From CAZCPB01 sp044223975 (GTDB taxonomy: Bacteria > Planctomycetota > Phycisphaerae > Phycisphaerales > UBA1924): DNA of 64,000 nucleotides. The position numbers and the translations under genes were made by a program. Under the pieces are notes generated by a model. That model did no database searches. It saw nothing but the letters and a program-made list of their open reading frames with translations, and had not been told where the DNA came from. The first letter of the stretch is position 1. Every line of letters starts with the position of its first letter. Below, piece after piece: positions 44,361 through 53,013 of this stretch. The stretch spans positions 62,001 through 126,000 of the forward strand of contig JBGALI010000010.1 in NCBI GenBank assembly GCA_044223975.1, read 5' to 3'.

Positions 44361-46034
44361 GTGTTTCACCATGTTCACCGCCGTCGTCACGGGATCGCTT
44401 CCACCTCGCTCCGCGCCCTTGCGCTGGTCGGGGCGTGCGGGCTTGCCGCGGGCCTGGGAGGGTGCGAGACCGATTCGTTCCTCGACCCCAGCGTGACGGG
44501 TCGGTGGGAGTACACGCCGACGATTGTTCCGATCCTGGAGCGCATCGCCGCGATCGAGGACAGCACGGGCGACATGGTCGAGTACAGCGACCCCGTGCCC
44601 GCCGACCTGATCCCCGATCCGAGCGAGTACCGCATCGGGCCCGGCGACCGCCTGGCGATCACGCTGTACGACGACATCGACAGCCGAGGCCAGCCCAACG
44701 TGTACGAGCGTGACGTTGACATTCGCGGCACGGTCGACCTGCCGCAGCTGGGGCAGATCAGCGTCACCAACCGGACGGTGGAGCAGACCAAGCAGGTACT
44801 GGTGCAGGCGCTGTCTCGATTCGTGAACGAGCCGCTGGTGTCGGTCGTGGTGCTCTCGCAGCGCCAGCAGACGTTCAGCGTGATCGGCGCCATCGAGCAG
44901 CCCGGGCCGTACTTCATCTCCAAGCCCGACTACCGCCTTCTGGAAGCCCTGACCGTGGCGGGCAACTTCTCGGAAAGCTCGACCGACGAGATCTACATCA
45001 TCCGGCAGATCCCGCTCAACGACGTGGTGCGGGGGTTGGTCCCCGCCCCGAACACGGGGGGCGAAGCGCCCCCGGCCGCGTCCCCGACCGCCACGCCGTC
45101 CACGGAGCCCGCCAAGGAGCCGGCCAAGGACGGCGCGAAGCTGATCGATCTGATCGATCAGCTGAGCCAGCCTAAGCCCGACAAGCAGCCGGACGCGACG
45201 CCCGACAAGCCCGCCGTGGAGCCGAAGGTTCCATCGCCCAGCGTCATGCGTTCGGCCGATCCTGCGCCCCTTGGCGCGCGGCGGGCCCGCGGGGGTCAGC
45301 CTCCGGCCGATCCGCCCGCGGCTCAGGCTCCCAAGGGCGCCGAGCAACCCCCGGTGGACCTGATCAGCCAGCCGGGCACGCAGCCGGCGGTCCCGGGGAC
45401 CAAGGGTCCTGCGAAGCCGGCGGGCTCGTCGTGGGTGTTCGTGCACGGTGAGTGGGTGCAGATCAAGGGTGCGGGTGCCGTGACGCCGACGCCCGCGCCG
45501 GCGCCGACCCCGGGCGCGGCCCTCACCGCCGACCAGCTCATGACGCAGCGCGTGATCCGCGTGCCGCTCCAGCCGCTCCTGGCGGGGCTCTCCCAGTACA
45601 ACGTGGTGATCCGGCCCGGCGACGTGATCCACATCCCGCCGCTCATCGAGGGCTTTGTGTACATGGCGGGCCAGGTGGCGCGGCCGGGACCGTACACGCT
45701 CCCCAACGCCGGCAAGATGACGCTCATCCGGGCCATTGCCGCGGCGGGCGGGCTGTCGTCCATCGCCATCCCCGAGCGCGTCGACCTGACGCGCGTGGTG
45801 GGCAAGAACCGGCAGGCGACAATCCGGCTGGATTACCGCGCGATCAGCGAGGGCACGATGCCCGACGTGTACATCCGCAAGGACGACGTGATCAACGTCG
45901 GCACGAACTTCTGGGCCTACCCGCTCGCGGTGGTCCGGAACGGCTTCCGCGTGAGCTACGGGTTCGGGTTCGTGGTCGACCGCAACTTCGCCGACGACAT
46001 CTTCGGGCCGCTGCCGAACAACTTCGGCAACTGA
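44361..46034 (+). CDS. Polysaccharide export lipoprotein, Wza/SLBB-type
   Basis: A 557-residue outer-membrane polysaccharide exporter. GTG at 44361 follows AGGAG. Lipobox GLGGC near residue 35. The Poly_export (PES) domain starts at YRIGPGDRLAITLYDD, followed by SLBB motifs (QTFSVIGAIEQPGPYFI; EGFVYMAGQVARPGPYTLP). A Pro/Ala/Lys-rich linker of about 150 residues (225-380) separates the two SLBB units and is unusually long. It opens the exopolysaccharide/exosortase locus and would form the outer-membrane channel. Confidence 0.92.
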   Translation: MFHHVHRRRHGIASTSLRALALVGACGLAAGLGGCETDSFLDPSVTGRWEYTPTIVPILERIAAIEDSTGDMVEYSDPVPADLIPDPSEYRIGPGDRLAITLYDDIDSRGQPNVYERDVDIRGTVDLPQLGQISVTNRTVEQTKQVLVQALSRFVNEPLVSVVVLSQRQQTFSVIGAIEQPGPYFISKPDYRLLEALTVAGNFSESSTDEIYIIRQIPLNDVVRGLVPAPNTGGEAPPAASPTATPSTEPAKEPAKDGAKLIDLIDQLSQPKPDKQPDATPDKPAVEPKVPSPSVMRSADPAPLGARRARGGQPPADPPAAQAPKGAEQPPVDLISQPGTQPAVPGTKGPAKPAGSSWVFVHGEWVQIKGAGAVTPTPAPAPTPGAALTADQLMTQRVIRVPLQPLLAGLSQYNVVIRPGDVIHIPPLIEGFVYMAGQVARPGPYTLPNAGKMTLIRAIAAAGGLSSIAIPERVDLTRVVGKNRQATIRLDYRAISEGTMPDVYIRKDDVINVGTNFWAYPLAVVRNGFRVSYGFGFVVDRNFADDIFGPLPNNFGN

Positions 46035-46272
46035 GTCCCGTGGCGCCGGGTCTTGAATTCTCGGGCGCGGCGGCGTGCTGCGCGGGAGGTCGGTCCGCGG
46101 CAACCGCTCCAGAAACAGGGGCGAGAGCTATGAACCGAGGCGCCCGGTCGGCGTATTATGCGGGTCGATCCGCCGTGGTGGGCGGCCTTTGTTTGGTGGT
46201 CTCACGGAGCGAGTGCTTTGCGCCGCTGCGCGTTGCAGCGGGCCGAGTCGTCCACTGGGGGATAGGGCAACC

Positions 46273-48027
46273 GTGACCACGGCATCGGCGACACCACCGA
46301 CGTCCCGCACGGGGCTCTCACGCGAGCCGTCGCCGCCCACACTGACGGACGTGATGTCGAGTCCGCCGTTCGTGTGCCTCGCCGGGTTGATCGCGCTGGC
46401 TTTCGTGGCGGTGTTCTTCCGTTGGCTCGTGAAGCAGAACGAGCTCAGCCTGGACAAGCTCGAGGACTGGGGCCACGCGTACGTGATCCCGCTGATCAGC
46501 GGGTACATGATCTGGACGAAGCGCGAGGAACTGCTCCGCACGACCCCCACCGTGTACTGGCCGGGGCTGGTCCCCATGGTGCTGGGGCTGGTGTGTTATT
46601 ACTACTTCATCGTCGGGATCCCGAACCACATGTTCCAGGGATTCTCGATGATCCTCACGCTCTTCGGGCTGGTGCTGCTCCTCCTGGGGCCGGGCCCGAT
46701 GCGCGTGCTCTTCGTGCCCATCGCGTTCCTGGTCTTCGGGGTGACGGTGGCCGAGCGGGTGGTCGAGTTGCAGGGCACCTCGCTGTCGATCGACACCGGC
46801 GGCGGCGTCCACAGCGACCTCGACGTGGCGGACGCGTGCTCGGGCATGCGGATGGTGATCGCGTTCGTGGCGCTGGCGGCGACGGTGGCCATCTTCTCCT
46901 GCCGTCATTGGTGGCAGCGGACGGCGCTCGTGCTGCTGGCGGTGCCCGTGGCCGTGCTGATGAACATCCTGCGCGTGACGCTGCTGGGGCTTACGTCGCT
47001 GGCCAACAAGAACTTCGCGGCCGGCGACATGCACATGATGCTGGGGATGCTGACGCTGGTGCCGGGACTGGCGCTCTTCATGGGCGTGGTGTGGGCCCTG
47101 AACCGGGCGGTGAAGGACGGGCCTGCCGCGCCCGAGCCCGCGGGGCGTGTGCGGCTGGCGCCGCCGGGCTGGGGTGCGTTGCGGCAACCGGCGCTGCTGG
47201 CGTGCCTGGCGGTTCTCGCGGCTTCGGCGGCGGGGATGAGCGCCGCGATCACGCAGGGCAAGATCTTCCTGAGCAAAAAGGCGATCTATCCCCCCAACAA
47301 CCGACAGCTTCACGACATCAAGTCCAAGTCGCTGTCGTGGGAGCGCGCGGGAACCGATCACACCGCGTCCAAAGAGGAAGAAGAAGCGCTCGGCACGCAG
47401 AACTACGTGACCCGCAAGTACGCGCGGCGGGCCGCTGAAAAGCCCGTGGTCCTTGATTTCCACGCCGCGTACTACACCAAGCAGGTCGACACGGTGCCCC
47501 ACGTGCCGGAGCGGTGCTTCGTGGCCGGTGGGCTTCAGATGGTAAAGGAATGGGGCGACGTTCCCGTGGCGCTCGACCGCTCGCGTTGGCGTGAAGTCCA
47601 GAACGTTCCCGACGAGCTCAAGGGTCACATCGTCGAGGCCCCGGTAATCAACGAGGTGGGCGCGGTTTCGACGTACGTCCGGCTGCCGCGGGACCCCGAG
47701 ACGCTGAAGCTGCACGTAACGGAGTTCGCCGGGCGCGGGCAGCGGGTGATGTCCGGGTATTTCTTCATCGCCAACGGCGGGGTCGTGGCGCGGGCGAACG
47801 ACGTGCGGCTGCTGGCGTTCAACCTCACGGACAGCTACTCGTACTACGTGAAGGTGCAGGTCTCCAGCGCGACCGCGACGACCGGCGAGGAGCTGGCGGC
47901 GGAGGCGGGTGAGCTGCTGAACGACCTGCTGCCTGAGATCATGCTGAGCGTTCCCGACTGGGTCGAGGTGGTCCGCGGGGATTACCCGCCCGACAATCCT
48001 GCCCGCACCGCGCGGGCGGGGCCCTAG
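46273..48027 (+). CDS. Exosortase with C-terminal EpsI-like domain
   Basis: A 584-residue integral membrane transpeptidase. GTG at 46273 is preferred (AGGG upstream); ATG 46351 is possible. About eight helices; catalytic Cys189 in DACSGMRM, Arg234 in NILRVT and His254 in GDMHMMLG are all present, which marks the exosortase/archaeosortase family. Residues about 310-584 form an EpsI (DUF3485)-like periplasmic domain with VPHVPERCFVAGG. In other phyla such enzymes cleave PEP-CTERM signals on secreted proteins in step with exopolysaccharide. No substrate with a clear PEP-CTERM tail was found in the window. Confidence 0.92.
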   Translation: MTTASATPPTSRTGLSREPSPPTLTDVMSSPPFVCLAGLIALAFVAVFFRWLVKQNELSLDKLEDWGHAYVIPLISGYMIWTKREELLRTTPTVYWPGLVPMVLGLVCYYYFIVGIPNHMFQGFSMILTLFGLVLLLLGPGPMRVLFVPIAFLVFGVTVAERVVELQGTSLSIDTGGGVHSDLDVADACSGMRMVIAFVALAATVAIFSCRHWWQRTALVLLAVPVAVLMNILRVTLLGLTSLANKNFAAGDMHMMLGMLTLVPGLALFMGVVWALNRAVKDGPAAPEPAGRVRLAPPGWGALRQPALLACLAVLAASAAGMSAAITQGKIFLSKKAIYPPNNRQLHDIKSKSLSWERAGTDHTASKEEEEALGTQNYVTRKYARRAAEKPVVLDFHAAYYTKQVDTVPHVPERCFVAGGLQMVKEWGDVPVALDRSRWREVQNVPDELKGHIVEAPVINEVGAVSTYVRLPRDPETLKLHVTEFAGRGQRVMSGYFFIANGGVVARANDVRLLAFNLTDSYSYYVKVQVSSATATTGEELAAEAGELLNDLLPEIMLSVPDWVEVVRGDYPPDNPARTARAGP

Positions 48028-48105
48028 ATCCCCGTCATGAATCCACGAATCGAACCCCGCGCCCGTCCGGGCCCGGGGAGTCCCCCGCGGGGGGAGGAGT
48101 AGGCG

Positions 48106-51100
48106 ATGGCCGGTCGCGTCAACACCAAGTTCGTCATCACGCTTTCCGCCGTGCTCGTGCTGGTCTTCGGCGGGCTTCTGGGGGCGGCCCTGTGGATCAA
48201 GCTCCACAACGCCCCGGACCTGATCCGCAAGGGCGACGCCAGGATGGAGGCCGGCAAAGCACTGCTGGCCGCGGGCAAGTCCGCGGAGGCCCAGGCCGAG
48301 TTCGAGGCGGCGGAAAAGCTGTACTCCAAGGCGGTCTACAAGGAGCAGATGAACGCCGACTACGTGCAGAAGTGGGTCGACAGCCTCCGCGCGTGGGTCC
48401 CCGAGAGCCAGTCGCGCGCGCAGGACGCATTCCGGCAGCGGCTCGTGCCCTCGCTGCGGCAGGTGGCCATCGCACGCAAGAACGACGTGAAGGCCCACCG
48501 CGAGTACCTCGACCTGCTGTACCGCGGCAACCGTTCGGCGCCGTCGCGCGCCGGGGCCGAGGCGCTCATCTCGGACGTCGATCGGACGCTGCTGTACTTC
48601 AGGGGTGATCCGAAGGAGAACGGCGAGGCCCAGGTCCTGCGGCGGTACCGCGGCCTCATCGTGACGTCGATGATGGCCAGCCGCGGCATGGAGCTGACGA
48701 CCGAGCAGATGGACCAGGCGCTGGCCGACTTGGAGGCGGCGTACAAGGCCGACCCGACGGACTCGGAGAGCGGCGTGGCGGTGATGTCGTGGTACGACGC
48801 GCGGGCGCGGATGGCGCGCACGAACAACAAGACCGAGCTGGCCGACGAGCTGGACGCCAAGGCCCGCGAGTCCATCGAGGGCTTCGCCAAGGCGCACCCG
48901 GACGACACGCTGGGGGCGCTGCGCAGCCTCTACATGAAGGTGTACCTCGGCCAGAAGTCGATCAAAGAAGGCCAGATGAAGTCGCGCGAGGCGTACGAGG
49001 CGGGGCGGGCGCTGGCCAAGAGCCTCGAGCCTGACTTCAAGCACGCGTGCGAGCTGGTGAAGGCTCGCGGCGGCGACCTCACCTCCGACGAGCTGGGGGC
49101 ACTCCAGGAACTGGACGTCTTTTTCAACCCCGAGGGCGGCTTTGCCATCACCCAGCAGGCCCTTCGGACGCTGATCGAGAAGCACCCCGACCGCCCCGAG
49201 GCCTACCACGCGCTGGCCACGATCATGTCAGACCGCGACTCGATCCCCGAGGCGATGTCGTTGCTGCAGAAGATCGTCGACATGCCGCCGCTGCCGGTCG
49301 GGATGGAGGGACTCTCGCTCTACGGGCTCAAGTCCCAGGCCCTCTACCTGCAGGCCGTGTACTCGTTCCAGCAGTGGGAAACCGAGAACGCGAAGGACCC
49401 CCAGGGCGAAGCGGCCAAGGCGCTGCTGGCGGCCTCCAAGAAGTACCGGGCCGACATGGCGGTGTACACGGGCTCGGACTCCGAGCAGCTGCGCTTCGTG
49501 GACGGGCTCCACAAGTTCGCCGAGGGCGACTGGCTGGGGGCCAAGGTGTTGCTCGCGGAGTACATCCGCCGGTACCCGGGCCAGAACATCAAGGCCGACT
49601 GGACGCTGGCGCAGTGCGAGCTGCGCCTCCGCAACTCGGGCGCCGCGCTTGAGATGCTAAACCGGATCGTCAGCATCCGCCCGGACATCCCCGGGCCGGT
49701 GGTGCAGCGTGCCGCGCTCCTCAACGACCTGGGCCGGACCTCCGAAGCGGTCGCCGCGCTCGAGGACTTCCTGAGCGTCAACCCCGACAACCCGCCGGCC
49801 AAGGACCTTTTGACCCGGATCCAGATCGCCTCCGGCACGGCCAAGGCGACCGACCCTGTCGAGGCGTCAATCATCGAGGCACGGCGCTTCATGCAGGGTT
49901 CAGAGAGCGAGCCGCCCGACCCCGAGGCGGCCGTGACCCGACTTGAGAAGGCCATCCAGGAGAACCCCGACCCGCGCCTGCACCTGATGCTCGCGTCGCT
50001 GCGCCTGGACCAGGGCGACCAGAAGGCCGCGATCGCGGTGCTGGAGACCGGGCGGGCCGCGTACCCCGACAACAAGGACATCGCCATCTTCCTGGAGGGC
50101 GTGAAGTCCGACGACCCGGTCGCCTGGCGCGTCAAGCAGATCGACGAGCAGAAGGACGCCTCCGAAGTTGAGCGGCTGCTGGCCAAGTACACGCTGTGGT
50201 CGACCGCGGCGGCCGGAGTTGCGGGCACGAATCAGGCCAGCCGGGGCCCGGCCTGGACCGCCGAGGCCAACGCCGCCCTGGACAAGGCCGCGGAACTGGC
50301 CCCCGACGACCAGCGCGTCGTCGACCGCGTGTTCACGGTCGCGATCACCGCCAAGGACTGGGCCCGGGCCGAGAAGATGGTGGAGAAGGCCGCGGCCAAA
50401 GACTTCGACCGTGCGGGCGGCGCGATGTACAAGGGACGCCTGCTGTACGCGCGGGGCCAGGCCGTGGAAGCGGCCACCGTGCTGCGCGAGGCCGCCGACA
50501 AGGGCATCGCGGATGTGATGAGCCTGCGCTTGCTCGCGATCATCTACCAGCAGCTCGGGCGTGCGGACGACGCGGAGACGTACTTCAAGGAGGCGATCAA
50601 GCTGCGTCCCAGCGATGCGCCCACGCAGGTGATGTACCTGACGGTCCTGCAGCAGTCGGGGCGCACCGCCGAAGCGCTCGCCAAGGCCAAGGAGGCCGAG
50701 CCGGCCTGCCGCACGAGCCAGGAGTTCATGAACCTGCTCCTGAACCTCGAGGGGGCCGCGGGCAAGCCCGAGGACGCGCTGGCGCGGCGCAAGGCAATCC
50801 ACGACAAGGACCCGCGCAACGTGGGCAACACGTTGGCGCTCGCCGGCCTGTACATCGATGCCAAGCAGTGGAAGGACGCCCAGGACGTGCTGACGGAGCT
50901 CCGGAAGATCGGGGACGGGTCAGACCTTGCCCTGGCCGAAGCGCGCCTGTACGCCGAGCAGGGCGACTACGCCAAATCCCAGCAGGCGATGGACGACTTC
51001 ATCAAGCGTCAGGATCCCAAGGCGCTGAAGTGGGACACGTTCGTGGCCTTCGGACGGTTCCTGATCGACCGCAAGCAGTACCCCGAGGGCATCGCGATGA

Positions 51101-52881
51101 TGCGCCGCGGCGAGGATTTCCAGGATCCCAAGGTGATGGAGGCGGACCGCGCCGTCGGGGAGGCGTTGATCGAGATCGGCCAGCCGGACGTGGCCGTGGT
51201 GGTGCTCAAGGCGATCGTCGACGCGGGCGCCGACGGTCCGCGCCAGGAGGTCCGCATCCGCCTGGCCGAGCTCTGCGCCGGGCAGGGCGCATCACTGGCG
51301 ACGCAGGGCAATGCCGAGGCCTCGCGTGCCATGTTTCAGCAGGCCAACGAACTGCTCCAGCAGGTCAAGCCGCCGGCGGAGATCGCGATTCAGACGCAGG
51401 TGATGCTCGGCCGGGCGGAAGTGGCCCGGGGACTGAAGGACGATAAGAAGGCCACGGAGCTCTTCAACCAGGCCGTTGCCCAGTTCCCGACCGACCCCAT
51501 GGTGTACTTCCGTCGGGCCCAGTTCCAGCTGGCGCGCGGTCAGGCCGGCGCGCCCGATGCGCTGCTGGATCTGGACGCGGCGATCCGTGTGCGTCCGTCG
51601 TTCTGGCAGGCCCGGCGCCTGCGCTCGTTCGTCTACTTCGGCATGGGCGGGGACGAGAACATCAAGAAGGCGATCGACGAGGTCAAGGAAACCCTCCGCA
51701 TCAACCCGTCGCTCGACGACCTTCGCATCCAGCTCCTCAACGAGCTCATCACGCGCGACCTCGCTTCCGAGGCTTCGGAGGTCGCCGACGGAGCCGCTAA
51801 GGCGCGACCGAACGACATCCCGCTGGTCATGAACATGGGCCAGGCGTTCGCGCAGGCGGGCGAGTGGGCGCGTGCCGCGGACTACTTCCGCCTCGGGTGG
51901 CAGCGGTCCGCCCGGAAGCGGCCCGACATCGCCCAGACGCTGCTCAACGCGGTGCTCAACGTGCCCAACCCCAACCTGAACGAGGCGGACGAGATTCTCC
52001 GCGACGTGCAGAAGCTGGGACAGGTCGACGCTTCGGGAAAGAAGGTCGACGCCGTGCTGACCAACAGCGGGCTGCTCCTGGCCCGGGCCAAGCTGCTCAT
52101 GAAGCGAGGTCGCGCGAACGACGCGATCAAGGACATCATGGTTTCGATGACCGCGATCACCGTGAAGCCGCCGACCGCCGACGAGATCGGAACGTGGGCG
52201 CAGGAAGTCCGGCGGATGTTCCCCAAGCCGGAGGATGAGCTGGAGATCCTGACGCGCAAGGACGTGCCCGCTCCGTTCTACGAGTGGTCCTTGTACCTGC
52301 GCGGGTCGCTCCTCTCGGAGTCTCCCGCGACCCGGGCGCAGGCCGGCACGGTGTTGAACGACCTGCTGGCGAAGTCGAAGACCCCCGACGTGCGGCGGCT
52401 GTCGTACCGGGTCCTGGGGACCACCGAGTTCCTGCAGGGTCGGTACGACGTCGCGGAAGCGATGTGGCGCAAGGGCGCCGCCGAGTTCCCCGACGACTGG
52501 GAGCTGAATAACAACCTCGCCTACGTGCTGGCGCGGCACCTGAACCGTTCCAAGGACGCCCTGCCCTTCGCCGAGTCCGCTGCCAAGGGCGCCAAGGCTA
52601 TCCCCGAGGCGCTGGACACGTACGGGTACGTCCTGATGCAGGTCGGGCGGGTTCCCGACGCCGAGACGCAGTTCAGAAACGCCCTCTCGATCGTCCGCTC
52701 GAACTCGACCCGGGCTTCCGTGCTCCTGCACCTGACTCGTTGCTTATTGGAGCAGAACAAGAAGGAAGAAGCGCGAGTACAGATGGACGCCGTTCGGAAG
52801 CTGATGGAGAAGGACCCCGCCATCGAATCGCAGAATAGGACGGAGTTCGACGAGTTGAACCGCCGCCTGGGCTCACCCTGA
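48106..52881 (+). CDS. Giant TPR protein, PrsT-like
   Basis: A 1591-residue protein: N-terminal membrane helix (about 9-29), then TPR repeats throughout (for example KLYSKAVYKEQMNADY, GRADDAETYFKEAIKLRPSDAP, GRYDVAEAMWRKGAAEFPDDWELNNNLAYVL). There are probably more than 25 repeats. Exosortase/exopolysaccharide loci in Proteobacteria often carry a large TPR lipoprotein (PrsT); this matches by position and architecture, not by detailed sequence. It likely scaffolds export or assembly. It starts 78 bases after the exosortase. Confidence 0.88.
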   Translation: MAGRVNTKFVITLSAVLVLVFGGLLGAALWIKLHNAPDLIRKGDARMEAGKALLAAGKSAEAQAEFEAAEKLYSKAVYKEQMNADYVQKWVDSLRAWVPESQSRAQDAFRQRLVPSLRQVAIARKNDVKAHREYLDLLYRGNRSAPSRAGAEALISDVDRTLLYFRGDPKENGEAQVLRRYRGLIVTSMMASRGMELTTEQMDQALADLEAAYKADPTDSESGVAVMSWYDARARMARTNNKTELADELDAKARESIEGFAKAHPDDTLGALRSLYMKVYLGQKSIKEGQMKSREAYEAGRALAKSLEPDFKHACELVKARGGDLTSDELGALQELDVFFNPEGGFAITQQALRTLIEKHPDRPEAYHALATIMSDRDSIPEAMSLLQKIVDMPPLPVGMEGLSLYGLKSQALYLQAVYSFQQWETENAKDPQGEAAKALLAASKKYRADMAVYTGSDSEQLRFVDGLHKFAEGDWLGAKVLLAEYIRRYPGQNIKADWTLAQCELRLRNSGAALEMLNRIVSIRPDIPGPVVQRAALLNDLGRTSEAVAALEDFLSVNPDNPPAKDLLTRIQIASGTAKATDPVEASIIEARRFMQGSESEPPDPEAAVTRLEKAIQENPDPRLHLMLASLRLDQGDQKAAIAVLETGRAAYPDNKDIAIFLEGVKSDDPVAWRVKQIDEQKDASEVERLLAKYTLWSTAAAGVAGTNQASRGPAWTAEANAALDKAAELAPDDQRVVDRVFTVAITAKDWARAEKMVEKAAAKDFDRAGGAMYKGRLLYARGQAVEAATVLREAADKGIADVMSLRLLAIIYQQLGRADDAETYFKEAIKLRPSDAPTQVMYLTVLQQSGRTAEALAKAKEAEPACRTSQEFMNLLLNLEGAAGKPEDALARRKAIHDKDPRNVGNTLALAGLYIDAKQWKDAQDVLTELRKIGDGSDLALAEARLYAEQGDYAKSQQAMDDFIKRQDPKALKWDTFVAFGRFLIDRKQYPEGIAMMRRGEDFQDPKVMEADRAVGEALIEIGQPDVAVVVLKAIVDAGADGPRQEVRIRLAELCAGQGASLATQGNAEASRAMFQQANELLQQVKPPAEIAIQTQVMLGRAEVARGLKDDKKATELFNQAVAQFPTDPMVYFRRAQFQLARGQAGAPDALLDLDAAIRVRPSFWQARRLRSFVYFGMGGDENIKKAIDEVKETLRINPSLDDLRIQLLNELITRDLASEASEVADGAAKARPNDIPLVMNMGQAFAQAGEWARAADYFRLGWQRSARKRPDIAQTLLNAVLNVPNPNLNEADEILRDVQKLGQVDASGKKVDAVLTNSGLLLARAKLLMKRGRANDAIKDIMVSMTAITVKPPTADEIGTWAQEVRRMFPKPEDELEILTRKDVPAPFYEWSLYLRGSLLSESPATRAQAGTVLNDLLAKSKTPDVRRLSYRVLGTTEFLQGRYDVAEAMWRKGAAEFPDDWELNNNLAYVLARHLNRSKDALPFAESAAKGAKAIPEALDTYGYVLMQVGRVPDAETQFRNALSIVRSNSTRASVLLHLTRCLLEQNKKEEARVQMDAVRKLMEKDPAIESQNRTEFDELNRRLGSP

Positions 52882-52922
52882 CCGCGCAGGCGACCGAAGT
52901 TGAACTGTTGGGGGGCGAGCGC

Positions 52923-52939
52923 GCCGGGAGGATCCCGGC
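52923..52939 (+). repeat. Small hairpin between TPR and kinase-like genes
   Basis: GCCGGGA and TCCCGGC pair around GGA. No T-run follows; it may modulate the transcript between two cotranscribed genes. Confidence 0.4.
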
Positions 52940-53013
52940 CACAAGCCGATCGCGACGATTGGACTGTGTTCGCATCGCCCGCGCCTTGATGGAAGACCCC
53001 AGGAAGACCAGCC

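Noticed and set aside
46318..49209. 963-residue minus-strand frame opposite exosortase and TPR genes
   Set aside because: No motif, His/Arg/Gln-rich; the plus strand has the exosortase triad and TPRs.
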